From the NCBI GenBank assembly GCA_964402115.1, contig CAYOBW010000035.1, positions 1 to 36,915 of the forward strand: 36,915 nt of DNA, given 5' to 3'. The translations under genes and the position numbers were made by a program. Shown here piece by piece: positions 8,097 through 15,401 of the stretch. Every line of letters starts with the position of its first letter. Position 1 is the first letter of the stretch. This DNA comes from CAYOBW01 sp964402115 (GTDB lineage Bacteria; Verrucomicrobiota; Kiritimatiellia; UBA8416; CAYOBW01). A model generated the notes under the pieces. That model did no database searches, was not told the DNA's origin, and saw only the letters and a list, made by a program, of their open reading frames with translations.

Positions 8097-9857
8097 ATGG
8101 AGTTGGGTGTGGACATGCCCGGCAAGCCGGCGGAGATCCGCCGCATGGGGCGGATGCTGGTCGACGCCGGCAAGCTCACCGACGAACAACTGCTGACGGC
8201 CGTGGCCGAGCAGAAACGTGTCGGGGGCATGCTGGGCGACGTGGTTGTCACGCTTGGCTACGTCACGCCCGAGGATGTCGCCCTGGCGTTGTCGGAGCAG
8301 CTCCATGTGCCCTACTACGAGCTTGGCGAGGACTTCAAGCTGGACCGTGAGGAGTCCCACCTGCTGCCGGAGTCCGTGGCCCGCCGGTTCTGCGTCATCC
8401 CGCTGAAGCGGAAGAGTCGCGCGCTGACCGTTACGCTTGTGATGAAGGATCCCCTCGATTTCGAGGCCGCGGAGGCCGTGCGGACGCTCACGAACATGGA
8501 GGTGCGCAAGGCCGTCAGCACCCCGGCGCGCATCATGTCCGTGATCGACCGCTTCTATAAGGAAGAGGCGCACATCGAGCGCACGCTGCGAGATATCGTG
8601 GACCTGGAGTCGGACGGGGGCGCCGCCACGATCGAGACGATCGAGGAGCAAAGTGCCGATGCCGACCAGTTGCGGGTGCTGGCGAACGATGCGCCGGTGG
8701 TCAAGTTCGTCAACCTGATCCTCATGGAGGCCGTGCGCGATCGCGCCAGCGACATCCATTTCGAGCCGTCCGAAACCACCGTGTCCGTGCGCTTTCGCAT
8801 CGACGGCGTGTTGAGCGACGTGACGCCGCCGCCGCGCCACCTCTACCAGGCGATCGTGACCCGCATCAAGATTCTCTCCAACATGGACATCGCCGAGCGG
8901 CGGCTGCCGCTGGACGGCAGGTTCAAGTTCAAGGCGGGGGGGCGGCGGATCGATGTCCGCGTCTCCTCCCTGCCCGAGGTGTTTGGCGAGAAGATGGTGC
9001 TGCGCATTCTGGATCGCGGGTCCATGGTGGCGGACATGCGGGACATCGGCTTCGAGCAGGACATGCTGAACGAGTTTCAGCGCGTGCTGCAGATGCCGCA
9101 TGGGATCATCCTGCTGACCGGGCCCACGGGCAGCGGCAAGACCACGACGCTGTATGCCGCGCTCAACGCGCTGAAGAGCCGCGAGACGAACATTCAGACC
9201 GTGGAAGACCCCGTGGAGTACCTGCTGGAAGGCGTGAACCAGATGCAGGTGCGGGCGCAGATCGGGCTGGATTTTGCCGCCGGGCTGCGGGCCATCCTGC
9301 GGCAGGACCCGGACATCATCCTGATCGGCGAGATCCGCGACCTCGAGACGGCCCAGATCGCGATCCGCGCCTCCCTGACCGGCCACCTGGTGCTGAGCAC
9401 GCTGCACACCAACGACTCACCGACGGCGTTCTGCCGCCTGACCGACATTGGCGTGCCCCCGTACATGGCCGCCAGCACGGTGCGGCTGGTGCTGTCGCAG
9501 CGCCTGGTGCGCGTGCTGTGCCCGCGCTGCAAGCGCGCGTGCGCGCCGACCCTCGAGGGCCTGCGCATGACGGTCTCGCAGTGGCCGGACGCCGAAGGCT
9601 GGACCTACTACGAGACCGGGGGCTGTCCCGACTGCAACAACATCGGGTATCGCGGGCGCAAGGCGATTGCCGAGTTCCTGCCGGTGTCCGAAGCGGTGCG
9701 ACAGATGATCCTGGCCAAGGAAGGCGAGATGCACTTCCGCGCGCGCGCCATCGAGTTGGGCATGGAGCCGCTCCTGAAGAACGGGCTCCGCAAGGTTCAG
9801 CGGGGGGAAACCACCGTGGAAGAAGTGTTGAGTGTGTGCCCGATCGAGGGGTTCTGA
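8097..9857 (+). CDS. pilB: Pilus/secretion assembly ATPase PilB/GspE with MshEN domain
   Basis: 586 residues, the normal length. It powers subunit polymerisation from the cytoplasmic face. The N terminus (about 16-54) is a MshEN-type domain: GRMLVDAG, then LLTAVAEQ, then MLGDVVVTLG, the spacing seen in c-di-GMP-binding ATPases. The core has Walker A GPTGSGKTT (342-350), Asp box VEDPVEYL (369-376), Walker B DPDIILIGEIRD (404-415) and His box TGHLVLSTLHT (428-438). A zinc-binding module has Cys475, Cys478, Cys510 and Cys513. GGGGAG sits about eight bases before the ATG. It lies 20 bases after the secretin and 11 bases before the platform protein gene. GspE is the equal alternative name; PilT, PilM and PilN-like neighbours favour PilB. 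Confidence 0.93.
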   Translation: MELGVDMPGKPAEIRRMGRMLVDAGKLTDEQLLTAVAEQKRVGGMLGDVVVTLGYVTPEDVALALSEQLHVPYYELGEDFKLDREESHLLPESVARRFCVIPLKRKSRALTVTLVMKDPLDFEAAEAVRTLTNMEVRKAVSTPARIMSVIDRFYKEEAHIERTLRDIVDLESDGGAATIETIEEQSADADQLRVLANDAPVVKFVNLILMEAVRDRASDIHFEPSETTVSVRFRIDGVLSDVTPPPRHLYQAIVTRIKILSNMDIAERRLPLDGRFKFKAGGRRIDVRVSSLPEVFGEKMVLRILDRGSMVADMRDIGFEQDMLNEFQRVLQMPHGIILLTGPTGSGKTTTLYAALNALKSRETNIQTVEDPVEYLLEGVNQMQVRAQIGLDFAAGLRAILRQDPDIILIGEIRDLETAQIAIRASLTGHLVLSTLHTNDSPTAFCRLTDIGVPPYMAASTVRLVLSQRLVRVLCPRCKRACAPTLEGLRMTVSQWPDAEGWTYYETGGCPDCNNIGYRGRKAIAEFLPVSEAVRQMILAKEGEMHFRARAIELGMEPLLKNGLRKVQRGETTVEEVLSVCPIEGF

Positions 9858-9868
9858 GGGGAGTCGAC

Positions 9869-11131
9869 ATGCCGCGTTATGCCTACAAGGGGCGGGATGA
9901 GGCGGGACGGATGTTGGAAGGCACCGTCACGGCCGCTGCCCGACACGATGCCCTGGCCGCGCTGCGGACCGAGGGGCTCACCGTGGTCGCGATCGACGAG
10001 CAGGATCCCGAGCCGCCGCCGCTGCCCGCTGCCCGCGGCGCGCCACCGGCGAGGAAAGCGGCCCCGGTCGCGACGGTCCACCGCCGCATCGCCGCCCGGG
10101 TGTCGCTCGCCGAGCGGGCGATGTTCTGCCGGCAACTCTCGATCGCCGTTGGCGCCGGCGTGCCGCTGCGCGAGGCCCTGGCGTCGATCACGGAGGATAT
10201 CGATCACGTCGCCTTTCGGCGCGTGCTGCAGAGCGTGCTGGACCAGATTCAGCAGGGGCGCAACTTCTCGGCCGCCCTGGCCGTGCACGAGGCGGTCTTT
10301 GGCTCGCTCTTCGTAGCCCTGATGCGGGCGGCGGAGGAGGCCGGCAGCCTGCCCGAGACGCTGGACCAACTGGCGACGACGCTCGAACGCAACGACAAGC
10401 TGGCGCGCAAGGTCAAAAGCATCGCCGCTTACCCGATCTTCGTGGGCACGTTCTTCACCCTGATCTGCTTCATCATGACCGTGTTCGTGCTGCCGAAGTT
10501 TCAGGATTCGTTCGGCCACCTGGGCGCCCGCATCCCCACGCTGACGCGCGTCGTGTTCGGCGCCAACCGGTACATCATGGACCATGCGGCGGTCTTCGGC
10601 CTGGCGCTGGCGGCGCTGGTCATGCTGTTCCTGCTGTACCGGCGCACCCCGGCCGGGCGCCGTCAACTGGACGGCCTGGTTCTCAAGTTCCCTCTCTTCG
10701 GCCCGTGTATGCAGAAGATCCTGCTCGCGCGCGTCTGCCGGAACCTCTCCGTCATGGTGAAAGGCGGGGTGTCCATTACGACGGCGGTGGAAATCGTGTC
10801 GGCCGTCAGCGGCAACCTGGTCATTCGCGAGGCGCTGCTGCAGGCGCAGCGCCGCATCATCGACGGCAACGACATCGCCTCCAGCCTGGGGGCCTGCCAG
10901 GTTTTCCCCAAGCTCATCATCCGGATGGTGGGCGTGGGCGAGTCCTCCGGACGCCTGCCGGAGGTGCTTGAGAAGGTTTCGGACGCGTATGAGGACCAGG
11001 CTGAGAGTTCGATCATGGTGGCCACGTCACTGTTCGAGCCCATCATGATCATCTTCTTTGGCGCGATCGTGCTCACGCTCGTGCTTGCCATTTACCTGCC
11101 GGTCTTCTCGGCCGGTTCGGCGGTGCGCTAG
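9869..11131 (+). CDS. pilC: Inner-membrane platform protein PilC/GspF
   Basis: 420 residues from the ATG at 9869, which follows GAGGGGAG (9856-9863) at five bases. It anchors the assembly ATPase and moves pilin subunits from the membrane into the fibre. An N-terminal segment (YAYKGRDEAGRMLEGTV) leads through a Pro/Ala linker to two T2SSF domains (about 85-205 and 285-405). The second carries the classic MVGVGESSGRLPEVLEKVSDAYE stretch, split here as MVGVGESSGRLPEVL and EKVSDAYE. Three membrane helices are visible: about 185-210, 240-262 and 390-412. It follows the ATPase directly, as in most PilBC or GspEF pairs. Confidence 0.93.
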   Translation: MPRYAYKGRDEAGRMLEGTVTAAARHDALAALRTEGLTVVAIDEQDPEPPPLPAARGAPPARKAAPVATVHRRIAARVSLAERAMFCRQLSIAVGAGVPLREALASITEDIDHVAFRRVLQSVLDQIQQGRNFSAALAVHEAVFGSLFVALMRAAEEAGSLPETLDQLATTLERNDKLARKVKSIAAYPIFVGTFFTLICFIMTVFVLPKFQDSFGHLGARIPTLTRVVFGANRYIMDHAAVFGLALAALVMLFLLYRRTPAGRRQLDGLVLKFPLFGPCMQKILLARVCRNLSVMVKGGVSITTAVEIVSAVSGNLVIREALLQAQRRIIDGNDIASSLGACQVFPKLIIRMVGVGESSGRLPEVLEKVSDAYEDQAESSIMVATSLFEPIMIIFFGAIVLTLVLAIYLPVFSAGSAVR

Positions 11132-11277
11132 GCCAGCGGGGGGCCTTGCACGGGAAGGAGGTGTGGAACGGATCAGGACGTGACGCAGGGAACAGTCTGT
11201 GGTAGATTGTCGGTTGCCGGTAAGCGGCGAGGCATGGAAACAGGAACCAAGATAGGCATAACAAAAGGGAGGTCAGT

Positions 11278-11688
11278 ATGATGAGTCGGAAGAAGTTCGG
11301 GTTCACGTTGGTCGAGTTGATGGTTGTGGCGGTGATCGTTGCCATTCTGGCGGCGGTGGCGATTCCGTTGATGAGCGCGAACAAGAAGCGCGCCATGGCT
11401 ACGGAAGCGGAGTCCACGCTGGGCACGATCCGCTCGGCCATGCGGGCGCTGTACGCGCAGAAAAACGCCTACAACGTCGACCTCAATGGCACCACGATTT
11501 CCGCGCTGAGCGGAGTGCCGGGCGTGACCGTGGCTGATTTGAAGGGGCGGTACTTCTTGGATACCGACTATTCGATCACCGTGGGCGCCTCGACCTACAG
11601 CGCCCAGGCCAAGGGTTCGGTCGGCGATGCCAACGGCATCACGATCACGCTGGACCAGGATGGTAACTTCAACTACAGCGGCCTGTAA
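11278..11688 (+). CDS. Major type IV pilin / GspG-like pseudopilin
   Basis: 136 residues. A class III leader (MMSRKKFG) is followed by FTLVELMVVAVIVAILAAV, with Gly at -1, Phe at +1 and the conserved Glu at +5, the substrate signature for prepilin peptidase. No prepilin peptidase gene is in the window, so it must be encoded elsewhere. The C-terminal half has aromatic and Thr/Ser-rich beta strands; no disulfide pair is present. AAGGGAGG precedes the ATG. A 146-base gap before it, longer than others in the block, may hold a separate promoter, which would suit the high output needed for a fibre subunit. It could be a pilin or a pseudopilin; sequence alone does not decide. Confidence 0.88.
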   Translation: MMSRKKFGFTLVELMVVAVIVAILAAVAIPLMSANKKRAMATEAESTLGTIRSAMRALYAQKNAYNVDLNGTTISALSGVPGVTVADLKGRYFLDTDYSITVGASTYSAQAKGSVGDANGITITLDQDGNFNYSGL

Positions 11689-11766
11689 GCCGCTGAATGT
11701 CGCGCGGGCGGGCGGCGCAAACGCGCTGCCCGCCCGTTTGCCGACGCACGGAAGGACCGAACAGGC

Positions 11767-12705
11767 ATGGCGTTTTCCCTTTCCAGTCGCGAGGAGATCG
11801 CCGGCTTGGATTTGCGGGACTGCTGCGTGGTCGCGGTGCAGGTCGCAACCCACCGGGGCGCCCTGCGGCTGGTGCGGGCCGGTCACGTGCCGTTGGCGCT
11901 CAAAGCTGACGAGGCGACGGTCGTCGCGGCCATCCGCCGGCTCTGGCGCGAGGCGGGCCTGACCACCTACACGGTCGCCTGCACGCTGCGCAGTGACCGT
12001 TTGACCGTGAAGCCCTTCCGTCTCAGCGGCCTGACGCGCGCCGAAATCGATGCGGCGCTGCGCCTGAACGCCGAGGAGTCCCTGCAGGTGCCGCCGGATC
12101 GCTTGGTGACGGGGTGCCATTTCAGCCGGACCAGCGAGAGCGCCGACGGCAAGATGACAGTTGAAGGCGTGCTCGTCGCCTCCTTCGCGGCCGCCGTGGA
12201 CGCCCAATTGGCGCTACTGCGCAGCGCCGGCCTCTATCCCGTCTGTATGGACGCGAGCGGTCTGGCGCTCGGCAACCTCTTTCTGACGCTCAACCCCAGC
12301 CGCCCCAAGGGCGATGTCGTGTGCCTCGTGAATCTCTCCGCGCACACGGCGGACATCGTCATCATCGGTGAAGACGACAGCATTTATCCCTTGACGGTCT
12401 TGTCGCGGGCGTCAACCTGGAACGAGGCCGCCGATTATCTGGCGACCAACATTCAGGATGCGCTCAAGTACCACCAGTTCAAACTGCGTCGCGCTCCCGT
12501 GCAGCGACTCCTGATCACGGGGTACCTGCCCGCTCGCGAGCCGTTGTTCAAGAGCGTTCTGCAGCGGCTGGCGTTGCCCGTGGAGTTCTGGAACCCGGTG
12601 GCTCGGCTGGCGGCAAGCCGGTCGTCCGTGCGCGCGTTGCAGGCCAACGAGGCGGTGGCGCCGTTGCTCGCCACGGCCGCTGGACTGGCTTTGCGAGGGG
12701 ATTAG
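11767..12705 (+). CDS. pilM: PilM/GspL-like actin-fold assembly protein
   Basis: 312 residues, short for PilM (about 350). Position between prepilin and PilN-like genes, the opening IAGLDLRDCCVVAVQV and the ending AAGLALRGD match PilM, a cytoplasmic actin-like protein that binds the N terminus of PilN. The nucleotide-binding loops look degenerate: the usual GLDIGSSSVK-type first phosphate loop reads GLDLRDCCVV, and the usual D-G-TT-D second loop reads VNLSAHTADIVII, lacking the first Asp. ATP binding may therefore be lost, as in the cytoplasmic part of GspL. It ends one base before the next gene begins, implying coupled translation. Confidence 0.75.
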   Translation: MAFSLSSREEIAGLDLRDCCVVAVQVATHRGALRLVRAGHVPLALKADEATVVAAIRRLWREAGLTTYTVACTLRSDRLTVKPFRLSGLTRAEIDAALRLNAEESLQVPPDRLVTGCHFSRTSESADGKMTVEGVLVASFAAAVDAQLALLRSAGLYPVCMDASGLALGNLFLTLNPSRPKGDVVCLVNLSAHTADIVIIGEDDSIYPLTVLSRASTWNEAADYLATNIQDALKYHQFKLRRAPVQRLLITGYLPAREPLFKSVLQRLALPVEFWNPVARLAASRSSVRALQANEAVAPLLATAAGLALRGD

Positions 12706-12706
12706 G

Positions 12707-13312
12707 ATGTTGCGTTACCGCATCAATCTGATCGCGGATCGGGTGCCGACGGCAGCCCGTCGGGCCCGCCTGTTCTGGGGCCTGATGGCCTATCTGGTCG
12801 TTTGCAGCCTGTGCCTGGTTCTGGCTGCCTATTGGCTCACTTGGAGCGTTGTTCAGATCCGGAACCGCTCGCGCGGGGCGGCGGCTGTCGAAGCTGAACT
12901 GCGCGAGCGCTTCCCCGCTGCCCGCAGCGCCATGGCGTGTGTGCAGGCCCTGGCGGAAGAGATGGCGCAGACGTCCAGGCAACTTGCGCCGGTGCAACGC
13001 GTGCTTGTGCAGCATCGTCACGTGGGGCAGATCCTGGCCAGTCTGGCCCGTGATTTGCCGCTGGGCTGCTTCCTGTACGAAGCGAACCTCGATAGCACGA
13101 AAACCGCGCTGACTTTCAGCCTGTGCGTGCCCGTCGCGCGGTCCGGCAATGCGCCCGATACGAACGTGTTCCTCGCGCGCTGGCGCAGCGACGCGGTGCT
13201 GACTCGGGAGGTGGCCGACCTGGAGCCCACTGTCGTGCAGCGGCAGGTGGTGCTCGGGCGGATGTACTTCGTCATGTCGTTTCAATGCCGGCTGGGCGGC
13301 AAGGGGGGCTGA
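12707..13312 (+). CDS. pilN: PilN-like membrane assembly protein
   Basis: 201 residues. The N terminus MLRYRINLIADRVP recalls the INLLP-type start that PilN uses to bind PilM. A single membrane helix (about 25-48) precedes a coiled-coil-prone Ala/Glu/Arg-rich stretch and a small alpha/beta periplasmic domain, the PilN/GspL-C layout. It starts one base after the PilM stop and ends two bases before the PilO-like start. The match is by position, topology and the short N-terminal motif rather than a long conserved core, so divergence is considerable. Confidence 0.65.
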   Translation: MLRYRINLIADRVPTAARRARLFWGLMAYLVVCSLCLVLAAYWLTWSVVQIRNRSRGAAAVEAELRERFPAARSAMACVQALAEEMAQTSRQLAPVQRVLVQHRHVGQILASLARDLPLGCFLYEANLDSTKTALTFSLCVPVARSGNAPDTNVFLARWRSDAVLTREVADLEPTVVQRQVVLGRMYFVMSFQCRLGGKGG

Positions 13313-13314
13313 GC

Positions 13315-13848
13315 GTGGACCTCGGTCTGTTCATGCGTAACCGGTTGGGGTTGCGGGTCTGGGCGGTGACGCCGATTTCGCTGCTCATTGTGAGCGCGGT
13401 GACGGTCGGCACCTACTGCCACCAACTGGAGACGCAGCGGCAGCAGCGTGCCGTCGCGTTGCAGCTCGTGCCTGAACTGGAGGCTCAGATCCATGCTCTG
13501 CGCGAGGTCGGCGCGACGTTCGCCGTCTCCACGCAGGACTGGTCACAGGCCGAGAGCGGCGTGCGGAGCCAGGTGAATGCCGCCGCACAACGCGCCTCCT
13601 TCGCCATCAACTCGCTCGGGCTCGAACAGAAGGCCACCCTGGATGGGGTGCAAAGCCCGGGGATCGAGGTGCTGGTGGAGGGCGAGGGGGACCTCGTTGC
13701 CGTCGTTTCCTTCTTCAACGAACTGCAGCAACCCGAGGTGGCCATGTTGCCGAGGACCATGAAACTGACGGTGACGCACGGAACACCTTTGCCCGTCTAC
13801 AAGGGGCAGTTCGTCCTGCAGTGGGTGACCGGCGGCAAAGTGCCGTAA
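13315..13848 (+). CDS. pilO: PilO-like membrane assembly protein
   Basis: 177 residues from a GTG at 13315, chosen because AAGGGGGG (13301-13308) lies just upstream and the gene then starts two bases after its neighbour's stop; an ATG at 13333 would still keep the membrane helix. A short cytoplasmic N terminus, one membrane helix (about 17-37), a coiled-coil region (LETQRQQRAVALQLVPELE) and a C-terminal ferredoxin-like domain (IEVLVEGEGDLVAVVSFFNEL) give the PilO/GspM architecture. PilO pairs with PilN to form the inner-membrane alignment complex. Confidence 0.65.
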   Translation: MDLGLFMRNRLGLRVWAVTPISLLIVSAVTVGTYCHQLETQRQQRAVALQLVPELEAQIHALREVGATFAVSTQDWSQAESGVRSQVNAAAQRASFAINSLGLEQKATLDGVQSPGIEVLVEGEGDLVAVVSFFNELQQPEVAMLPRTMKLTVTHGTPLPVYKGQFVLQWVTGGKVP

Positions 13849-13864
13849 AGAAGGAGGCGCCAAC

Positions 13865-14437
13865 GTGGCTAATGGCATACAGTCAGGCGGGCCGCCAAAA
13901 GTATCGACGCAGCGTGTTCTGCTCCTGGCGATCGGCGTCGTCGTTGTCCTGGTGCTGCTGGTCGCGGGCGCAGCCGTGTTGCGTGGACGCCTGACCGGCA
14001 GCCGGCAGGAACGCGAAATCCGCCGTATTCAGGCCCTGGTTGCCGACGTGCAGTTTGCAGCCGGCAGCCTCAAGAGCGCCCTGGTCCGGGACCGAGCCGC
14101 CGCCGTGCCCACGTCCGAGGTCCTTAAGACGTTCCAGGTCGAAGCCGTGGGTCAGGGCGTCATGGAACCTGTCGTAGCCGGACCCGCCGAATTGGTCGTC
14201 GTCGGCACCAATGCGTTGGCGCTGGATGGCATCCGACTGAGCGGCGTGTCGTGGAGCGCCGCGCGTCCGCTCGCCTTTATCAATGGCAAGGTATACGCGG
14301 TGGGAGACGTTGTGACCGGGTTGGTCGTGGTGGCCATCACGCCCGACAGCGTAACGGTCTCCAATCGCGCGGGCGTGGGAACGCTGCTGTTGTACGGTAA
14401 GACCGGTCAAGTGACGGGCCAGGGGGAGAAGCGGTGA
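13865..14437 (+). CDS. GspB/GspC/PilP-like periplasmic linker protein
   Basis: 190 residues from a GTG at 13865 with AAGGAGGC just upstream. Topology is a short cytoplasmic tail, one membrane helix (about 17-40), then a periplasmic part. The C-terminal 75 residues (LSGVSWSAARPLAFINGKVY, then AVGDVVTGLVVVAITPDSV) have the pattern of the small beta domain of GspB, GspC (HR domain) and PilP, which connects the inner-membrane complex to the secretin. Being anchored by a helix rather than a lipobox, it is closer to GspB/GspC than to the lipoprotein PilP. It overlaps the following prepilin gene by four bases (GTGA). Confidence 0.6.
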   Translation: MANGIQSGGPPKVSTQRVLLLAIGVVVVLVLLVAGAAVLRGRLTGSRQEREIRRIQALVADVQFAAGSLKSALVRDRAAAVPTSEVLKTFQVEAVGQGVMEPVVAGPAELVVVGTNALALDGIRLSGVSWSAARPLAFINGKVYAVGDVVTGLVVVAITPDSVTVSNRAGVGTLLLYGKTGQVTGQGEKR

Positions 14438-14931
14438 ACAGGCAGACGGTGATCGCGCGGATCAGCACGCCGGGAATCGGTAGTCGAGCTGTCGCGTTCA
14501 CCCTTGTCGAACTGCTGGTCGGGATCCTGGCTGCCGCCGTGATTGCGCTGACGGCCGGGACGATCATCTATTGCTCCTACACCACCTGGCACAGCGTCAA
14601 TGCCAGCGTGAACATGCACCGTGATACGACGGCTGCCATGCAGACCATGGTCGCGCGCTTGCGGGAGTGCCGGACCACGGGCGTGACTGTGGGAGCCGGG
14701 TCTATCACCATGGTCAACGGCGGGGTGACGAGCACGTTTCGCAAGAACGGCGCGAACCTCGAGTACGATCCCAGCACGGCGGTGGGCGGGAACACGGTTG
14801 TGCTCGTGCGTGGCAGCGTGACGACGTTCACGGCCACGGCGCTGACCGGGGGGATTCGCATCGTTCTGCTTCTCACTGTGAACGGGGAACCGCTGCAGAC
14901 GACGGAGATCGTCACGTTTAGAAACAGCTAA
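14434..14931 (+). CDS. Minor prepilin-like protein (GspJ/PilW-like)
   Basis: 165 residues from a GTG that overlaps the previous stop codon. A leader of 21 residues ends AVA and is followed by FTLVELLVGILAAAVIALTA, the prepilin helix with Glu at +5. The residue before the cut site is Ala instead of the usual Gly, which prepilin peptidases tolerate but process less well. The rest is a beta-rich domain (TTGVTVGAGSITMVNGGVTS). The long leader and the RLRECRTTG segment after the helix resemble GspJ/PilW tip subunits. It is the only other prepilin seen, so the usual set of four minor pseudopilins is missing or located elsewhere. Confidence 0.72.
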   Translation: MNRQTVIARISTPGIGSRAVAFTLVELLVGILAAAVIALTAGTIIYCSYTTWHSVNASVNMHRDTTAAMQTMVARLRECRTTGVTVGAGSITMVNGGVTSTFRKNGANLEYDPSTAVGGNTVVLVRGSVTTFTATALTGGIRIVLLLTVNGEPLQTTEIVTFRNS

Positions 14932-14987
14932 CAGGACGCAAACAGGGTGCGCGGCCCAAAACGGCCGGCACCGGGGGGAGGTTGGGC

Positions 14988-15377
14988 ATGCAGACGAAAT
15001 GGGGCTTGGTGGCGGCGGTGCTGGTGCTGGCGGTGGCGGGGGTAGCGCTGACCGGGTGCGAGGAGGTGAACACCCGGGACTCCATCGATATCGACCCCAG
15101 TTCCCCCGTCATCGGGTTGAACGCCGTGGTGGAGTTGACGGCCATCCTGCCCGGCTCCACGCCCAGCAGCGTGCCTGATGCCGGCGCGGTTTCGTCCACG
15201 AACCACCTGGTGTTGCCGCTTGTCTGGAATGTCTCGAATCCCGAGTTGGGCTCGATCATCAGCAGCGCCGGCCTCTCGGCTGTCTACCGCAGCAACCGGA
15301 CTCCCGGCACGAATGCGATCAAGGTGCGCGACCAGGCGAACCGCGAAGGCGTAACCGATCTCACCCAGTACAACTAG
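14988..15377 (+). CDS. Small lipoprotein of unknown function
   Basis: 129 residues from the ATG at 14988, with GGGGGAG (14974-14980) seven bases upstream. A lipoprotein signal runs to the lipobox LTGC with the lipidated Cys at residue 24. The mature part has an Ig-like or Big-domain feel: Pro/Ser-rich with IDIDPSSPVIGLNAVVELTA and WNVSNPELGSI, as in bacterial surface proteins. It lies between the second prepilin and the alkaline phosphatase in the same direction. It might be a pilotin-like or surface accessory factor, but no family is recognised. Confidence 0.7.
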   Translation: MQTKWGLVAAVLVLAVAGVALTGCEEVNTRDSIDIDPSSPVIGLNAVVELTAILPGSTPSSVPDAGAVSSTNHLVLPLVWNVSNPELGSIISSAGLSAVYRSNRTPGTNAIKVRDQANREGVTDLTQYN

Positions 15378-15401
15378 CCGGCGCCGGGAAGGATGACGAT
15401 C

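Noticed and set aside
11132..11277. Sigma54 promoter before the prepilin gene
   Set aside because: GG and GC dinucleotides are present near TTG, but not with the required ten-base separation.
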